Positions 27,228 through 36,419 of a DNA stretch of 64,000 bases are shown here, one piece after another. Both the position numbers and the translations under genes were made by a program. The notes below the pieces were generated by a model, which ran no database searches, had not been told where the DNA came from, and saw only the letters and a list, made by a program, of their open reading frames with translations. The stretch's first letter is position 1. Every line of letters begins with the position of its first letter. Location of the stretch: assembly GCF_000238255.3 (NCBI RefSeq), contig NZ_CP011039.1, positions 1,909,001 through 1,973,000 of the forward strand, given 5' to 3'. The stretch comes from Pseudoalteromonas spongiae UST010723-006. GTDB lineage: Bacteria; Pseudomonadota; Gammaproteobacteria; Enterobacterales; Alteromonadaceae.

Positions 27228-27249
27228 AAAACATAAAATGCTTTCTAAC

Positions 27250-27576
27250 TTAGAACGGCATTTTGAAGCCTGGAGGCATTTGCATACCGCCAGTTACTGT
27301 AGCCATTTTCTCAGCTGAGCCTTCTTCTACGCGACGTACTGCATCGTTAATTGCTGCTGCAACTAGATCTTCGATCATTTCTTTGTCATCTTCCATTAAT
27401 GACTCATCAATGTCGATGCGACGAACATTGTGGCTACCTAGCATAGTTACTTTAACAAGGCCTGCGCCTGCTTCGCCAACTACTTCCATATTTTTAATTT
27501 CTTCTTGGGCTTTTTGCATGCGCTCTTGCATTTGCTGCGCTTGCTTCATCATGTTACCCATTCCGCCTTTAAACAT
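27250..27576 (-). CDS. ybaB: YbaB/EbfC family nucleoid-associated protein
   Basis: A 108-residue DNA-binding dimer. The long N-terminal helix [21 protein letters not shown], the central [19 protein letters not shown] strand pair and the Met/Gly/Pro-rich tail [11 protein letters not shown] are typical. It lies 45 bases after dnaX, the conserved dnaX-ybaB(-recR) arrangement; recR does not follow here, because the thiolase gene converges instead. Ends at the shared terminator. Confidence 0.95.
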   Translation of the reverse strand: MFKGGMGNMMKQAQQMQERMQKAQEEIKNMEVVGEAGAGLVKVTMLGSHNVRRIDIDESLMEDDKEMIEDLVAAAINDAVRRVEEGSAEKMATVTGGMQMPPGFKMPF

Positions 27577-27621
27577 AATTTTTCTCTCTTTTAATGCATG
27601 GCAGCGAGGCTACCAACAGAA

Positions 27622-29907
<2,286 letters not shown>

Positions 29908-30459
29908 TTACTCGCCTTCAAACTCAACTAATTTAAGTATGTTTAAACCTAGGCCGTCTAGGCGCGCTTCACCGCCAAGTTCTGGCAATGAAATAACAAA
30001 TGCTGCGTCGGTTGCGTTACCACCGAGTTTTTCAACCAATTTAACGGTTGCTTCGATAGTGCCGCCAGTTGCTAATAAGTCGTCTACTAGCAATACTTTA
30101 TCGCCCGCTTTAATCGCATCTTTATGAATTTCAAGGGTGTCTTCACCGTATTCAAGTTGATACGACTGCGATACCGTTTCGCGTGGCAATTTGCCTGGCT
30201 TACGCACAGGGACAAATGGAATGCCTAATTCAAGTGCAAGCGGTGCCCCAAAAATGAAGCCGCGAGATTCAGTACCAATAATTACATCAAATTCTTGGTT
30301 TTTGTATTTTTCTACCAGTGCTTTTTGCACGGTTTGGAACGCTTTAGGCTCAGCTAATAAGCTAGTAATATCGCGGAACATAATGCCTGGTTTTGGATAA
30401 TCTGGCACAGTCGCAATGCTGTTTTTTACTAGTTCTAGGTCTGAAACTGACAAAGTCAT
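29908..30459 (-). CDS. apt: Adenine phosphoribosyltransferase
   Basis: A 183-residue purine-salvage enzyme: adenine + PRPP giving AMP + PPi. PRPP-binding motif [13 protein letters not shown], flexible-loop region [19 protein letters not shown], and [14 protein letters not shown] near the N-terminus. I start at ATG 30459, because TTGGGGAAAACC immediately upstream carries the ribosome binding site; the longer TTG start would consume it. Its stop abuts the dnaX start, so both share a transcript. Confidence 0.95.
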   Translation of the reverse strand: MTLSVSDLELVKNSIATVPDYPKPGIMFRDITSLLAEPKAFQTVQKALVEKYKNQEFDVIIGTESRGFIFGAPLALELGIPFVPVRKPGKLPRETVSQSYQLEYGEDTLEIHKDAIKAGDKVLLVDDLLATGGTIEATVKLVEKLGGNATDAAFVISLPELGGEARLDGLGLNILKLVEFEGE

Positions 30460-30584
30460 GGTTTTCCCCAATATTTTAATTACAGGTCATTATACAAAGT
30501 TTGAAACAAAAAACCTCCGCTTCGCATAATTAATCGAGCCCTTTCGATTATCTATTGCACAACAGGGTATTGCAGAAACAACAA

Positions 30585-30602
30585 AGGCCGATAAATCGGC
30601 CT
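30585..30602 (-). terminator. Probable terminator after the small membrane protein gene
   Basis: A 7-bp stem AGGCCGA / TCGGCCT with a TAAA loop, followed on the minus strand by TTGTTGTTTC. About 30 bases past the small ORF stop. Confidence 0.65.
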
Positions 30603-30632
30603 AAAATCACAAAATATGTGGAAGGTATGGTA

Positions 30633-30761
30633 TTAAGCGCTTAGTAGCGTCGCCCAACCTAGAATTGCATTTAAACAACCAATGCCTGCAAATACAACTA
30701 GGAAACCAATAAAGTATTTTGCATTGAACGGGTCTTTAAAATCACCTTTGTGCGCCATCAT
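30633..30761 (-). CDS. Small single-span membrane protein, unrecognised
   Basis: A 42-codon peptide (41 if the second of two adjacent ATGs, at 30758, is used; the AGAGG site fits the second better). It has a short charged N-terminus (AHKGDFKDPFNAK) and then one hydrophobic helix (YFIGFLVVFAGIGCLNAILG). A perfect FNR-type box lies 50-60 bases upstream and a terminator follows, so it looks like an independent, regulated gene. It resembles the tiny accessory subunits of respiratory complexes in size and topology, but I recognise no family. It lies just beyond hvfC. Confidence 0.7.
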   Translation of the reverse strand: MMAHKGDFKDPFNAKYFIGFLVVFAGIGCLNAILGWATLLSA

Positions 30762-30809
30762 TACCTCTACATCTTAAGCACGAAAAATCGCCGCATATAA
30801 TAGTAGAAG

Positions 30810-30823
30810 TTGATCTAGATCAA
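30810..30823. promoter_or_regulatory. Perfect FNR/ANR-type box
   Basis: TTGATCTAGATCAA matches TTGAT-N4-ATCAA in all ten fixed positions. It sits 50 bases upstream of the small membrane-protein start and just after the hvfC stop. A TATTAT at about 30797-30802 on the minus strand would place the box over the -35 region (repression); activation would need a start site near 30775. Confidence 0.65.
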
Positions 30824-30828
30824 AAGTG

Positions 30829-31563
30829 TTATTTTGTGACCAATACTGCTTTTTGCGCTAAATCGTTAAGTGTAGTGATTAAACCTGTTTCTAGCGTAGC
30901 TGGATCAAACTGGGGTAACAGTTGCTGCATTGTGTCGCGTATTGCACTAAATTTTATGCCTGGCGTTGACTCAATTAATTGTACTAAGTGCGCGGTTATC
31001 GCATTAATGGCGACGAACTGAATATCATCATCACAGTCGCGATAAATAACCAAATGATTACCTTCTTCAAGTGTTGATAGCTCGGAATTCTCGCTTGATG
31101 CGAATTGTACGGGGTAAGCATAACTTACACGCCACGCAAGCGATGAAAAATAAAGTGGTTGCGTTTGGATATCGGAAACAGCCTTTTCATTGGGATCTTG
31201 ATCGGCGATTGAAAGTGCCAATTCAACCCACTCGTAGTGCGCAAGTTCCAGCATGTATTCTGGGTCGGCCGCTGTACGCGTATATTCATTTGATACAAAC
31301 GCCAAAAACTCTTCAGAAATTTGCAAAAAGTAAGGTGATTTACAATCATGTTGGCTAAAAAACTTACGTACTAATACCAGCCAATCTTGTTCGCTATAAA
31401 GCGACTGAAGTACCGGAAACGCAGAACTGACAAAGCCTTCAACATTGTTAAAGAAAAGCTCTCGGTAAATTGCTAAGCGACGATCTTCAATATCGGGGAA
31501 CTGGTGATTTTCAGGATCGCGAATATGCTGCATAAAGGCATTTTGGGTAGCTTGAAAACTCAT
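30829..31563 (-). CDS. hvfC: HvfC/BufC-type RiPP maturation partner (DUF2063 N-terminal domain)
   Basis: A 244-residue cytoplasmic protein. The N-terminal DUF2063 domain (about 1-95) has the typical FMQHIRDP start, RLAIYRELFFNNVEGFVSSAFPVLQSL and FLQISEEFLAFV. A second alpha/beta domain follows (about 100-240). In bufferin/HvfA systems this partner delivers the precursor peptide to the MNIO enzyme. It overlaps the hvfB stop by one base (TAATG), so the two are translationally coupled. No export signal. Confidence 0.88.
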   Translation of the reverse strand: MSFQATQNAFMQHIRDPENHQFPDIEDRRLAIYRELFFNNVEGFVSSAFPVLQSLYSEQDWLVLVRKFFSQHDCKSPYFLQISEEFLAFVSNEYTRTAADPEYMLELAHYEWVELALSIADQDPNEKAVSDIQTQPLYFSSLAWRVSYAYPVQFASSENSELSTLEEGNHLVIYRDCDDDIQFVAINAITAHLVQLIESTPGIKFSAIRDTMQQLLPQFDPATLETGLITTLNDLAQKAVLVTK

Positions 31564-32399
31564 TAAGCTGTTTCTCGCTTAATATTCTCTGCCTGAATTG
31601 CGGCAATGGTGTCAACTTCACCTAATAATTCGGGCATCGCCGGAATGTTAAAATCACGCTCTAACAAGGTCGGGAACACGCCATGAATTTGATATGCCTC
31701 GCGTAACAATTGCCAAACAGGATCTATTACATCTGCGCCATGGGTATCAACAATTAAATCATCCGCTTCATTATAATGCCCGGCGATATGGCCGTAGCTA
31801 ATGCGTTTGGTAGGAAGCCCTTTTAAAAATTCGCTGGCACTGTAACCATGATTGACGGCGTTAACATAAATATTATTTACATCGAGTAATAACTCGCAGT
31901 TGGCTTCTTCTAAAACCAAGTTAGTGAAGTCTAACTCAGACATTTGCTGTCCAGGCGCTGCGTAATACGATACGTTTTCCATCGCGATAGGCATTTCAAG
32001 AATATCTTGCACCGTGCGAATGCGCTCTGCGACATAACGGGCTGCTTCTTCACTAAATGGAATTGGCATGAGATCATACATATGCCCTGTACCCGAGCAA
32101 TAACTTAAATGTTCGCTGTAGGCTTTAATATTATGTTGTTTAAAGAACACTTTAAGATCTTTAACAAAATCAATATCAAGTGGCTCAGGTGAACCGATTG
32201 AAAGGGATAACCCGTGGCACACAAAATTATGTTGTTCGGTTAATTGCTTAAACTTTTTGCCTAATGCGCCACCTAAGATCAACCAATTTTCAGGCGCAAC
32301 TTCTAAAAAATCGATTTGTTTTGGGTAGTCTTCGATTAATGGATCAAGCATTTCACGTCGTAGACCAAGCCCTACCATTCCAAAATTGTGTTTATTCAC
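31563..32399 (-). CDS. hvfB: HvfB/BufB-type multinuclear iron oxidase (DUF692/MNIO), RiPP cysteine-modifying enzyme
   Basis: A TIM-barrel MNIO enzyme of 278 residues from GTG 32399. I choose that start because GGAGGGG directly precedes it; an upstream in-frame ATG at 32414 would read through the ribosome site. Iron-ligand signatures: FLEVAPENW, HGLSLSIGSPEPLD, SEHLSYC, MENVSYYA, LLDVNNIYVNAVNHG, HIAGHYNEAD and DTHGADV. Known relatives oxidise Cys in EGKCG motifs to oxazolone/thioamide groups that bind copper. The precursor with 16 such motifs lies directly upstream; a hairpin separates the two genes. Confidence 0.92.
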   Translation of the reverse strand: MNKHNFGMVGLGLRREMLDPLIEDYPKQIDFLEVAPENWLILGGALGKKFKQLTEQHNFVCHGLSLSIGSPEPLDIDFVKDLKVFFKQHNIKAYSEHLSYCSGTGHMYDLMPIPFSEEAARYVAERIRTVQDILEMPIAMENVSYYAAPGQQMSELDFTNLVLEEANCELLLDVNNIYVNAVNHGYSASEFLKGLPTKRISYGHIAGHYNEADDLIVDTHGADVIDPVWQLLREAYQIHGVFPTLLERDFNIPAMPELLGEVDTIAAIQAENIKRETA

Positions 32400-32433
32400 C
32401 GCCCCTCCAAACATATTTATTCTTTAATTAACT

Positions 32434-32458
32434 AAAAGGCCAGCTAAGCTGGCCTTTT
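32434..32458 (-). terminator. Attenuator-like terminator between hvfA and hvfB
   Basis: An 11-bp perfect stem AAAAGGCCAGC / GCTGGCCTTTT with a TAA loop, T-run on the minus strand. It sits 31 bases past the precursor stop and 35 bases before the hvfB start. In RiPP operons such leaky terminators give excess precursor over enzyme. Confidence 0.85.
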
Positions 32459-32488
32459 GACTAGTTAGCCTGAAATAGGGTTAACTAA

Positions 32489-33028
32489 TTACTTGTGGCC
32501 GCCGCACTTGCCTTCGCCACACTTACCTTCTTTTTTAGCTTTTTTGTCGCCGCCACATTTACCTTCGCCGCACTTACCTTCTTTTTTAGCTTTTTTGTCG
32601 CCGCCGCATTTACCTTCGCCGCACTTGCCTTCTTTTTTAGCTTTGTGGTCGCCACCGCATTTACCTTCGCCGCACTTGCCTTCTTTTTTAGCTTTTTTGT
32701 CGCCGCCGCATTTACCCTCGCCACACTTGCCTTCTTTTTTAGCTTTGTGGTCGCCGCCGCATTTGCCTTCGCCGCACTTACCTTCTTTTTTAGCTTTTTT
32801 GTCGCCGCCGCATTTACCTTCGCCACACTTGCCTTCTTTTTCAGCTTTTTTGTCGCCGCCACATTTACCTTCACCACATTTGCCTTCGCCAGCATCAAGC
32901 ATATAGCCAGATTGCATTGCGGTAACTTGGAAAGGGTTAGCGTTTGCCGCTATAGAAACTAGGCTTGATGCACCAATCACTGCTGCACCTACTGTTAAAG
33001 CTACTGAATTTTTATTAAGTGTTTTCAT
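32489..33028 (-). CDS. hvfA: HvfA-type RiPP precursor with 16 EGKCG motifs
   Basis: A 179-residue exported precursor peptide. Residues 1-31 form a Sec signal (VALTVGAAVIGASS, ending NANPF). A short leader core NPFQVTAMQSGYMLDAG (31-47) precedes the array. Residues 48-179 are eight units, each EGKCGEGKCGG plus a D-K/H-KAKK linker; the last unit ends GGHK. That is 16 EGKCG motifs and 16 Cys, the only Cys in the protein. In the known family each EGKCG Cys is a modification site for the MNIO enzyme and the product chelates copper. Linkers alternate between DKKAKK and DHKAKK, so His is also present. hvfB and hvfC follow. Confidence 0.93.
   Translation of the reverse strand: MKTLNKNSVALTVGAAVIGASSLVSIAANANPFQVTAMQSGYMLDAGEGKCGEGKCGGDKKAEKEGKCGEGKCGGDKKAKKEGKCGEGKCGGDHKAKKEGKCGEGKCGGDKKAKKEGKCGEGKCGGDHKAKKEGKCGEGKCGGDKKAKKEGKCGEGKCGGDKKAKKEGKCGEGKCGGHK
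32492..32887 (-). repeat. 51-bp tandem repeat array in hvfA, about 7.8 copies
   Basis: Each 51-base unit encodes 17 residues. Copies differ mainly at synonymous sites and at one AAA/CAC (Lys/His) linker codon. The array is in frame, so slippage would add or remove two EGKCG motifs at a time. Confidence 0.95.
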
Positions 33029-33252
33029 AGTTGTCTCGTTTTACGTTTACTTGATTGTTTAAAATGACCTAGCTTTTAAAAATATTCTTTCAAATAAATT
33101 AAAATTTTTTGATCAATTCGTTTTGTAAATCTCATTATGGTACAGCTAACCCATTGAGCAATATCAGTTTAGCCTTGTAATAAAAAAAATAATAGTGTTT
33201 CGCTCATAAGCTCGTTAAAATCGCCGCCGAGATAGCTATTACACGGGTTACA

Positions 33253-34218
33253 ATGAAACTGATTTTGGCACCGATGGAAGGTGTTGTTGACTTCCATATG
33301 CGACAATTACTCACCGATATTGGTGGATTTGACCTGTGTGTTACTGAATTTATCCGTGTTGTTGATGCATTATTACCTGCTCGTGTATTTCATCGATACT
33401 GCCCTGAGTTAAACAATCAGGGAAAAACCCAATCTGGCACCCCTGTGCGCATTCAATTACTGGGACAACACGCAAATGTGCTTGCAGAAAATGCACAGCG
33501 TGCAGTTGAACTTGGTTCTCACGGTGTTGATTTGAATTTTGGCTGTCCTGCAAAAACCGTCAATAAAAGTAAAGGCGGCGCAATACTACTCAAAGAGCCA
33601 GAGCAAATTTATCAAATTGTAAAAGCTGTGCGAGATGCGGTGCCTGTGGATGATGAGGTATCAGCTAAGGTTCGCCTTGGTTTTGATGACTGTTCTCAAA
33701 GCCAAGAAATTTTTGATGCTGTTTGCAGTGCCGGCGCCTCAAGTATCGCGATTCATGCAAGAACAAAACGTGACGGCTACCGCCCTCCTGCGTATTGGGA
33801 AAAAATAAAACCACTCAAAACTACCTCTGATATCAATGTCGTTGCCAACGGTGAGGTGTGGAATTTTGACCATTATAGATTGTGCCAACAACGCAGTGGC
33901 TGTGATGATGTGATGCTAGGTCGTGGTGTGTTGGCAAAGCCCGATCTGGCAGCTGAAATTGTCAGCAAGCGCAATGGCGAACATTACACTGCATTATCGT
34001 GGAAGCAAATACTACATCATATAATTGACTCATCAATGCATTGTGATGGCGGTAACAGTGAACGTTACTTCGCCAGTCGCACAAAACAGTGGCTTGGCTA
34101 TTTAAAACTGCAATACACCGATGCAAACCTCTTTTTTGAAGAAATAAAACGACTTAAATCGAGTCAAGAAGTGCTCGATAAAATTTTACAGGCGAGTAAC
34201 AAAGTTACTACTTGTTGA
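33253..34218 (+). CDS. dusC: tRNA-dihydrouridine(16) synthase
   Basis: A 321-residue FMN enzyme reducing U16 of tRNA. The N-terminal LAPMEGVVDFHMRQLLT and VTEFIRV, with catalytic Cys in LNFGCPAKTVNKSKGG and the FMN-phosphate site VVANGEVW ... MLGRGVLAKPDL, match the DusC subgroup (MEGV rather than MAGV). Length fits. Divergent from the hvf operon, with a 224-base shared upstream region. Confidence 0.95.
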   Translation: MKLILAPMEGVVDFHMRQLLTDIGGFDLCVTEFIRVVDALLPARVFHRYCPELNNQGKTQSGTPVRIQLLGQHANVLAENAQRAVELGSHGVDLNFGCPAKTVNKSKGGAILLKEPEQIYQIVKAVRDAVPVDDEVSAKVRLGFDDCSQSQEIFDAVCSAGASSIAIHARTKRDGYRPPAYWEKIKPLKTTSDINVVANGEVWNFDHYRLCQQRSGCDDVMLGRGVLAKPDLAAEIVSKRNGEHYTALSWKQILHHIIDSSMHCDGGNSERYFASRTKQWLGYLKLQYTDANLFFEEIKRLKSSQEVLDKILQASNKVTTC

Positions 34219-34300
34219 TTCATATCATATCGCGCGTTTATCAAGTCCCTATAATTCAATATTGCACCCTTAGGTGCTAGGAATAAAAAGGGGAATGAGA

Positions 34301-34630
34301 ATGACCGTGTCACTTGAGTTATTCAAACGTAGGCTTGAAGTAGAATTGGAAGCGTTACGCAAAGAGGTAATTGAACATTATGGACAAGTTCAGCCCGCAA
34401 TTGTTAATGACTTACATGCTATTAACTATAGCGATTGGCCAGACTTTCTGGAACAGCACTTTCTATTAAATCATGAACCTAAACTGAGTCGATTAATTCA
34501 GTTGGAGGCGGCAATTGCACAATTTGAAATTGGCCAATATGGCTATTGTGCAGACTGTGAAGAGCCTATTGAATTAGAGTTACTCGATAACGACCCAGCA
34601 ACACAACGCTGTAAAGCATGTTCCCATTAG
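34301..34630 (+). CDS. DksA/TraR-type C4 zinc-finger protein
   Basis: A 109-residue protein with an N-terminal coiled coil (KRRLEVELEALRKEVIEHY), then a C-terminal four-Cys zinc finger, CADC ... CKAC, in GQYGYCADCEEPIELELL. Starts at ATG 34301, seven bases after GGGG; in-frame ATG 34295 and GTG 34274 are less well placed. It lacks the DxxDxA tip of true DksA as far as I can see, so it may bind RNA polymerase differently. Its last codons form half of a terminator shared with the convergent lipoprotein gene. Confidence 0.82.
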   Translation: MTVSLELFKRRLEVELEALRKEVIEHYGQVQPAIVNDLHAINYSDWPDFLEQHFLLNHEPKLSRLIQLEAAIAQFEIGQYGYCADCEEPIELELLDNDPATQRCKACSH

Positions 34631-34646
34631 GCGTTAGCCTAATGGG
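34623..34646. terminator. Bidirectional hairpin overlapping two convergent stop codons
   Basis: A perfect 10-bp inverted repeat CCCATTAGGC / GCCTAATGGG with a GTTA loop. The left arm holds the last codons of the zinc-finger gene, and the right arm holds the last codons of the lipoprotein gene. Confidence 0.8.
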
Positions 34647-35614
34647 ATATTTACCATCGCAAGCGCTGGCTCTTGTAATATTTTTGCTAGTACACGATTA
34701 GCGCGTTCTTCATCAATCTCTAACTGCTTGGTTAGCACAGTAAGTGCATGCTCACTACTCCATGCCTGCGCATGAATACCGAAATCAACTTCTGCAATTA
34801 CCGCTTGTTCTTTACCAAAAGGCACAACTGCAAATTCAGCGCGGCGATCACTGTATTTTGTACGCCAGTCTAAACCTGAGTTATTAGCGCATTTTGCGCT
34901 TGTAAAACAAATCATAAATTGTGGTTCGCTGTTTACACTTTGCTTAATTATTAACAGACGATTTAACACATCCGCAGGTTTTTGAGCCGCATTGGTAAAA
35001 TAATTTAAACGTGCTTGATACCAATCTTTACCATTAGGTAACGCCCCAATACCAGGGCTTCTACGTGGTGAGTAATCTTTTAAATAGCTTTCAAATTCAG
35101 CCAATGCGGCTTTTGTTGCTGGGAATGGTTCTAGCTGTTGTTCCGCGCTAGCTAGTTCGCGTAACAGCGCGTTTAGCTCAAAGCGACTGAGACGAACTTT
35201 GTCTTGATAGGCATTGCTCATTTTTTGCTGACTAAAGGCGATAAAGCCTGCGAGGTCGTCACCTTCAACATGAGACGCGCTCTGTAAATAATTTAATATC
35301 GGATTGGCATTGTACGGCCAAGGAAAGAAACGTTCGGTAAAGCGCTGCTCTATCGCCAGCAACTGGGCTTCTGGGTGAGGTTTTTCGGATGCTCGCAATA
35401 ATTGTTTAAATAGACTATCTCTTTGCGTTAAATAACGGTCGCTCATAGGCCACAAAACGTCGTTAGGTTCGCTCTGTGACGGGTAAAGCAACGTATTAAG
35501 CTGCTTTAAAGACGTTACTAACTCGGCCTCTGAGCGGCTGTTTGAGGCATCATCGCAGCCAAATAATAAAAAAGCGAAACAAATTGGTAGTAATAATTGC
35601 GTAAATTTAATCAA
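34634..35614 (-). CDS. Lipoprotein, distantly DUF885-like, function unknown
   Basis: A 326-residue exported protein with lipobox LLFGC (Cys20) and Asp at +2, which may hold it at the inner membrane. The rest is mostly helical. GIGALPNGKDWYQARLNYFT and a closing ERANRVLAKILQEPA segment resemble the DUF885 family, but the HExxH-type zinc motif of that family is not present, so it would not be an active peptidase. The relation is tentative. Its 5' end lies 43 bases from the start of the GGDEF gene, divergent. Confidence 0.6.
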   Translation of the reverse strand: MIKFTQLLLPICFAFLLFGCDDASNSRSEAELVTSLKQLNTLLYPSQSEPNDVLWPMSDRYLTQRDSLFKQLLRASEKPHPEAQLLAIEQRFTERFFPWPYNANPILNYLQSASHVEGDDLAGFIAFSQQKMSNAYQDKVRLSRFELNALLRELASAEQQLEPFPATKAALAEFESYLKDYSPRRSPGIGALPNGKDWYQARLNYFTNAAQKPADVLNRLLIIKQSVNSEPQFMICFTSAKCANNSGLDWRTKYSDRRAEFAVVPFGKEQAVIAEVDFGIHAQAWSSEHALTVLTKQLEIDEERANRVLAKILQEPALAMVNIPLG

Positions 35615-35656
35615 TTTAATCTAACCTTAAAAGAGATGGTAATCTGGAGAGCGCTT

Positions 35657-36163
35657 ATGATTTTTTCTTTTCAAAACGCCTCATTTCGCGATACGGAAAC
35701 TGGATTATACAACCAAGCATACTTTATGGAAATTTTTAACCGCGAATGGCATAGGTTAATACGTGATAACGATAGTTTGTCTATTCTATTATTTAATCCA
35801 CATATCAGAACCACTTCTGAGACTGAAAAAGCAAAACTAATTCAAGTAGGTAATATTCTGACCGAGCAAACTCTACGCAGCACCGATATTACGTGTCGCT
35901 TTAACGAGCATTGCTTTGCAATGGGGTTATTTGGACTCGATACCGAAGGTACTAAAGTGATTGTTTCCCGCATTCAAAACGCGTTATTGGAGCAAGAGAA
36001 GTTGGGCTTATTGCACTGTAACTTAAGCATTGGCGCCGTGAACGTGAAGCCAGAGCTTACTATTGAACCTGGTGCAATTTTTGAAAAGACAATTACCGCT
36101 CTTCATTATGCAGAGCAAAGTGGTATTAATGCGTATCAACTAGAAACATATACCATTCACTAG
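35657..36163 (+). CDS. Degenerate GGDEF-domain protein
   Basis: 168 residues from ATG 35657, preceded by GGAGAG. The start DTETGLYNQAYFMEIFNREWHR is the usual N-terminus of a GGDEF domain. The body keeps the fold (RSTDITCRF ... LSIGAVNV ... ALHYAEQSGINAYQLE), but the active-site GG(D/E)EF is replaced by NEHCF in RFNEHCFAMGLF. It should not make cyclic-di-GMP; it could bind a nucleotide or act as a protein partner. No sensory domain or membrane segment. Confidence 0.8.
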   Translation: MIFSFQNASFRDTETGLYNQAYFMEIFNREWHRLIRDNDSLSILLFNPHIRTTSETEKAKLIQVGNILTEQTLRSTDITCRFNEHCFAMGLFGLDTEGTKVIVSRIQNALLEQEKLGLLHCNLSIGAVNVKPELTIEPGAIFEKTITALHYAEQSGINAYQLETYTIH

Positions 36164-36247
36164 CATTTGAAACGGCTTCATGAAAGGAAAATCGGCGCTG
36201 TTTTGTAGTGAGTAGAGTTAGCGCTGCGTGCCGTGTTGTAGCGAACA

Positions 36248-36284
36248 AGTGGCATATTGATGTCGATATTCGACAAAAACCACT
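36248..36284. repeat. Nested inverted repeat (REP-like element)
   Basis: AGTGG (36248-36252) pairs with CCACT (36280-36284); inside is TGTCGA-TAT-TCGACA (36261-36275). It lies in the 256-base gap between convergent genes and is flanked by further short TGTAG/CTACA complements. It looks like a dispersed palindromic element, but no second copy is seen in this window. Confidence 0.4.
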
Positions 36285-36379
36285 ACAGCAGGTGCATTTT
36301 ATGTGACGAGCTTGTGAATTAATCTGATTGCGCGATTCAACATTTAATTGCCGAAAATAGACGATAAATTTTAGGCATT

Positions 36380-36405
36380 AAAAAAGCCCCTATTGGGGCT
36401 TTTTG
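36380..36405. terminator. Bidirectional terminator (GGDEF gene / TonB2 operon)
   Basis: A 10-bp stem AAAAAGCCCC / GGGGCTTTTT with a TATT loop, 15 bases past the TPR-gene stop. Confidence 0.88.
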
Positions 36406-36419
36406 TGCGCGTTCAGCTA

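Noticed and set aside
32492..32887. CRISPR array
   Set aside because: The repeats are contiguous 51-bp coding units without spacers.
32485..32898. Open frames overlapping the hvfA repeat (a Lys/Ala-rich minus frame and Pro/Phe-rich plus frames)
   Set aside because: They stay open only because the 51-bp repeat is a multiple of three with no stop in any frame; no ribosome sites and no plausible product.
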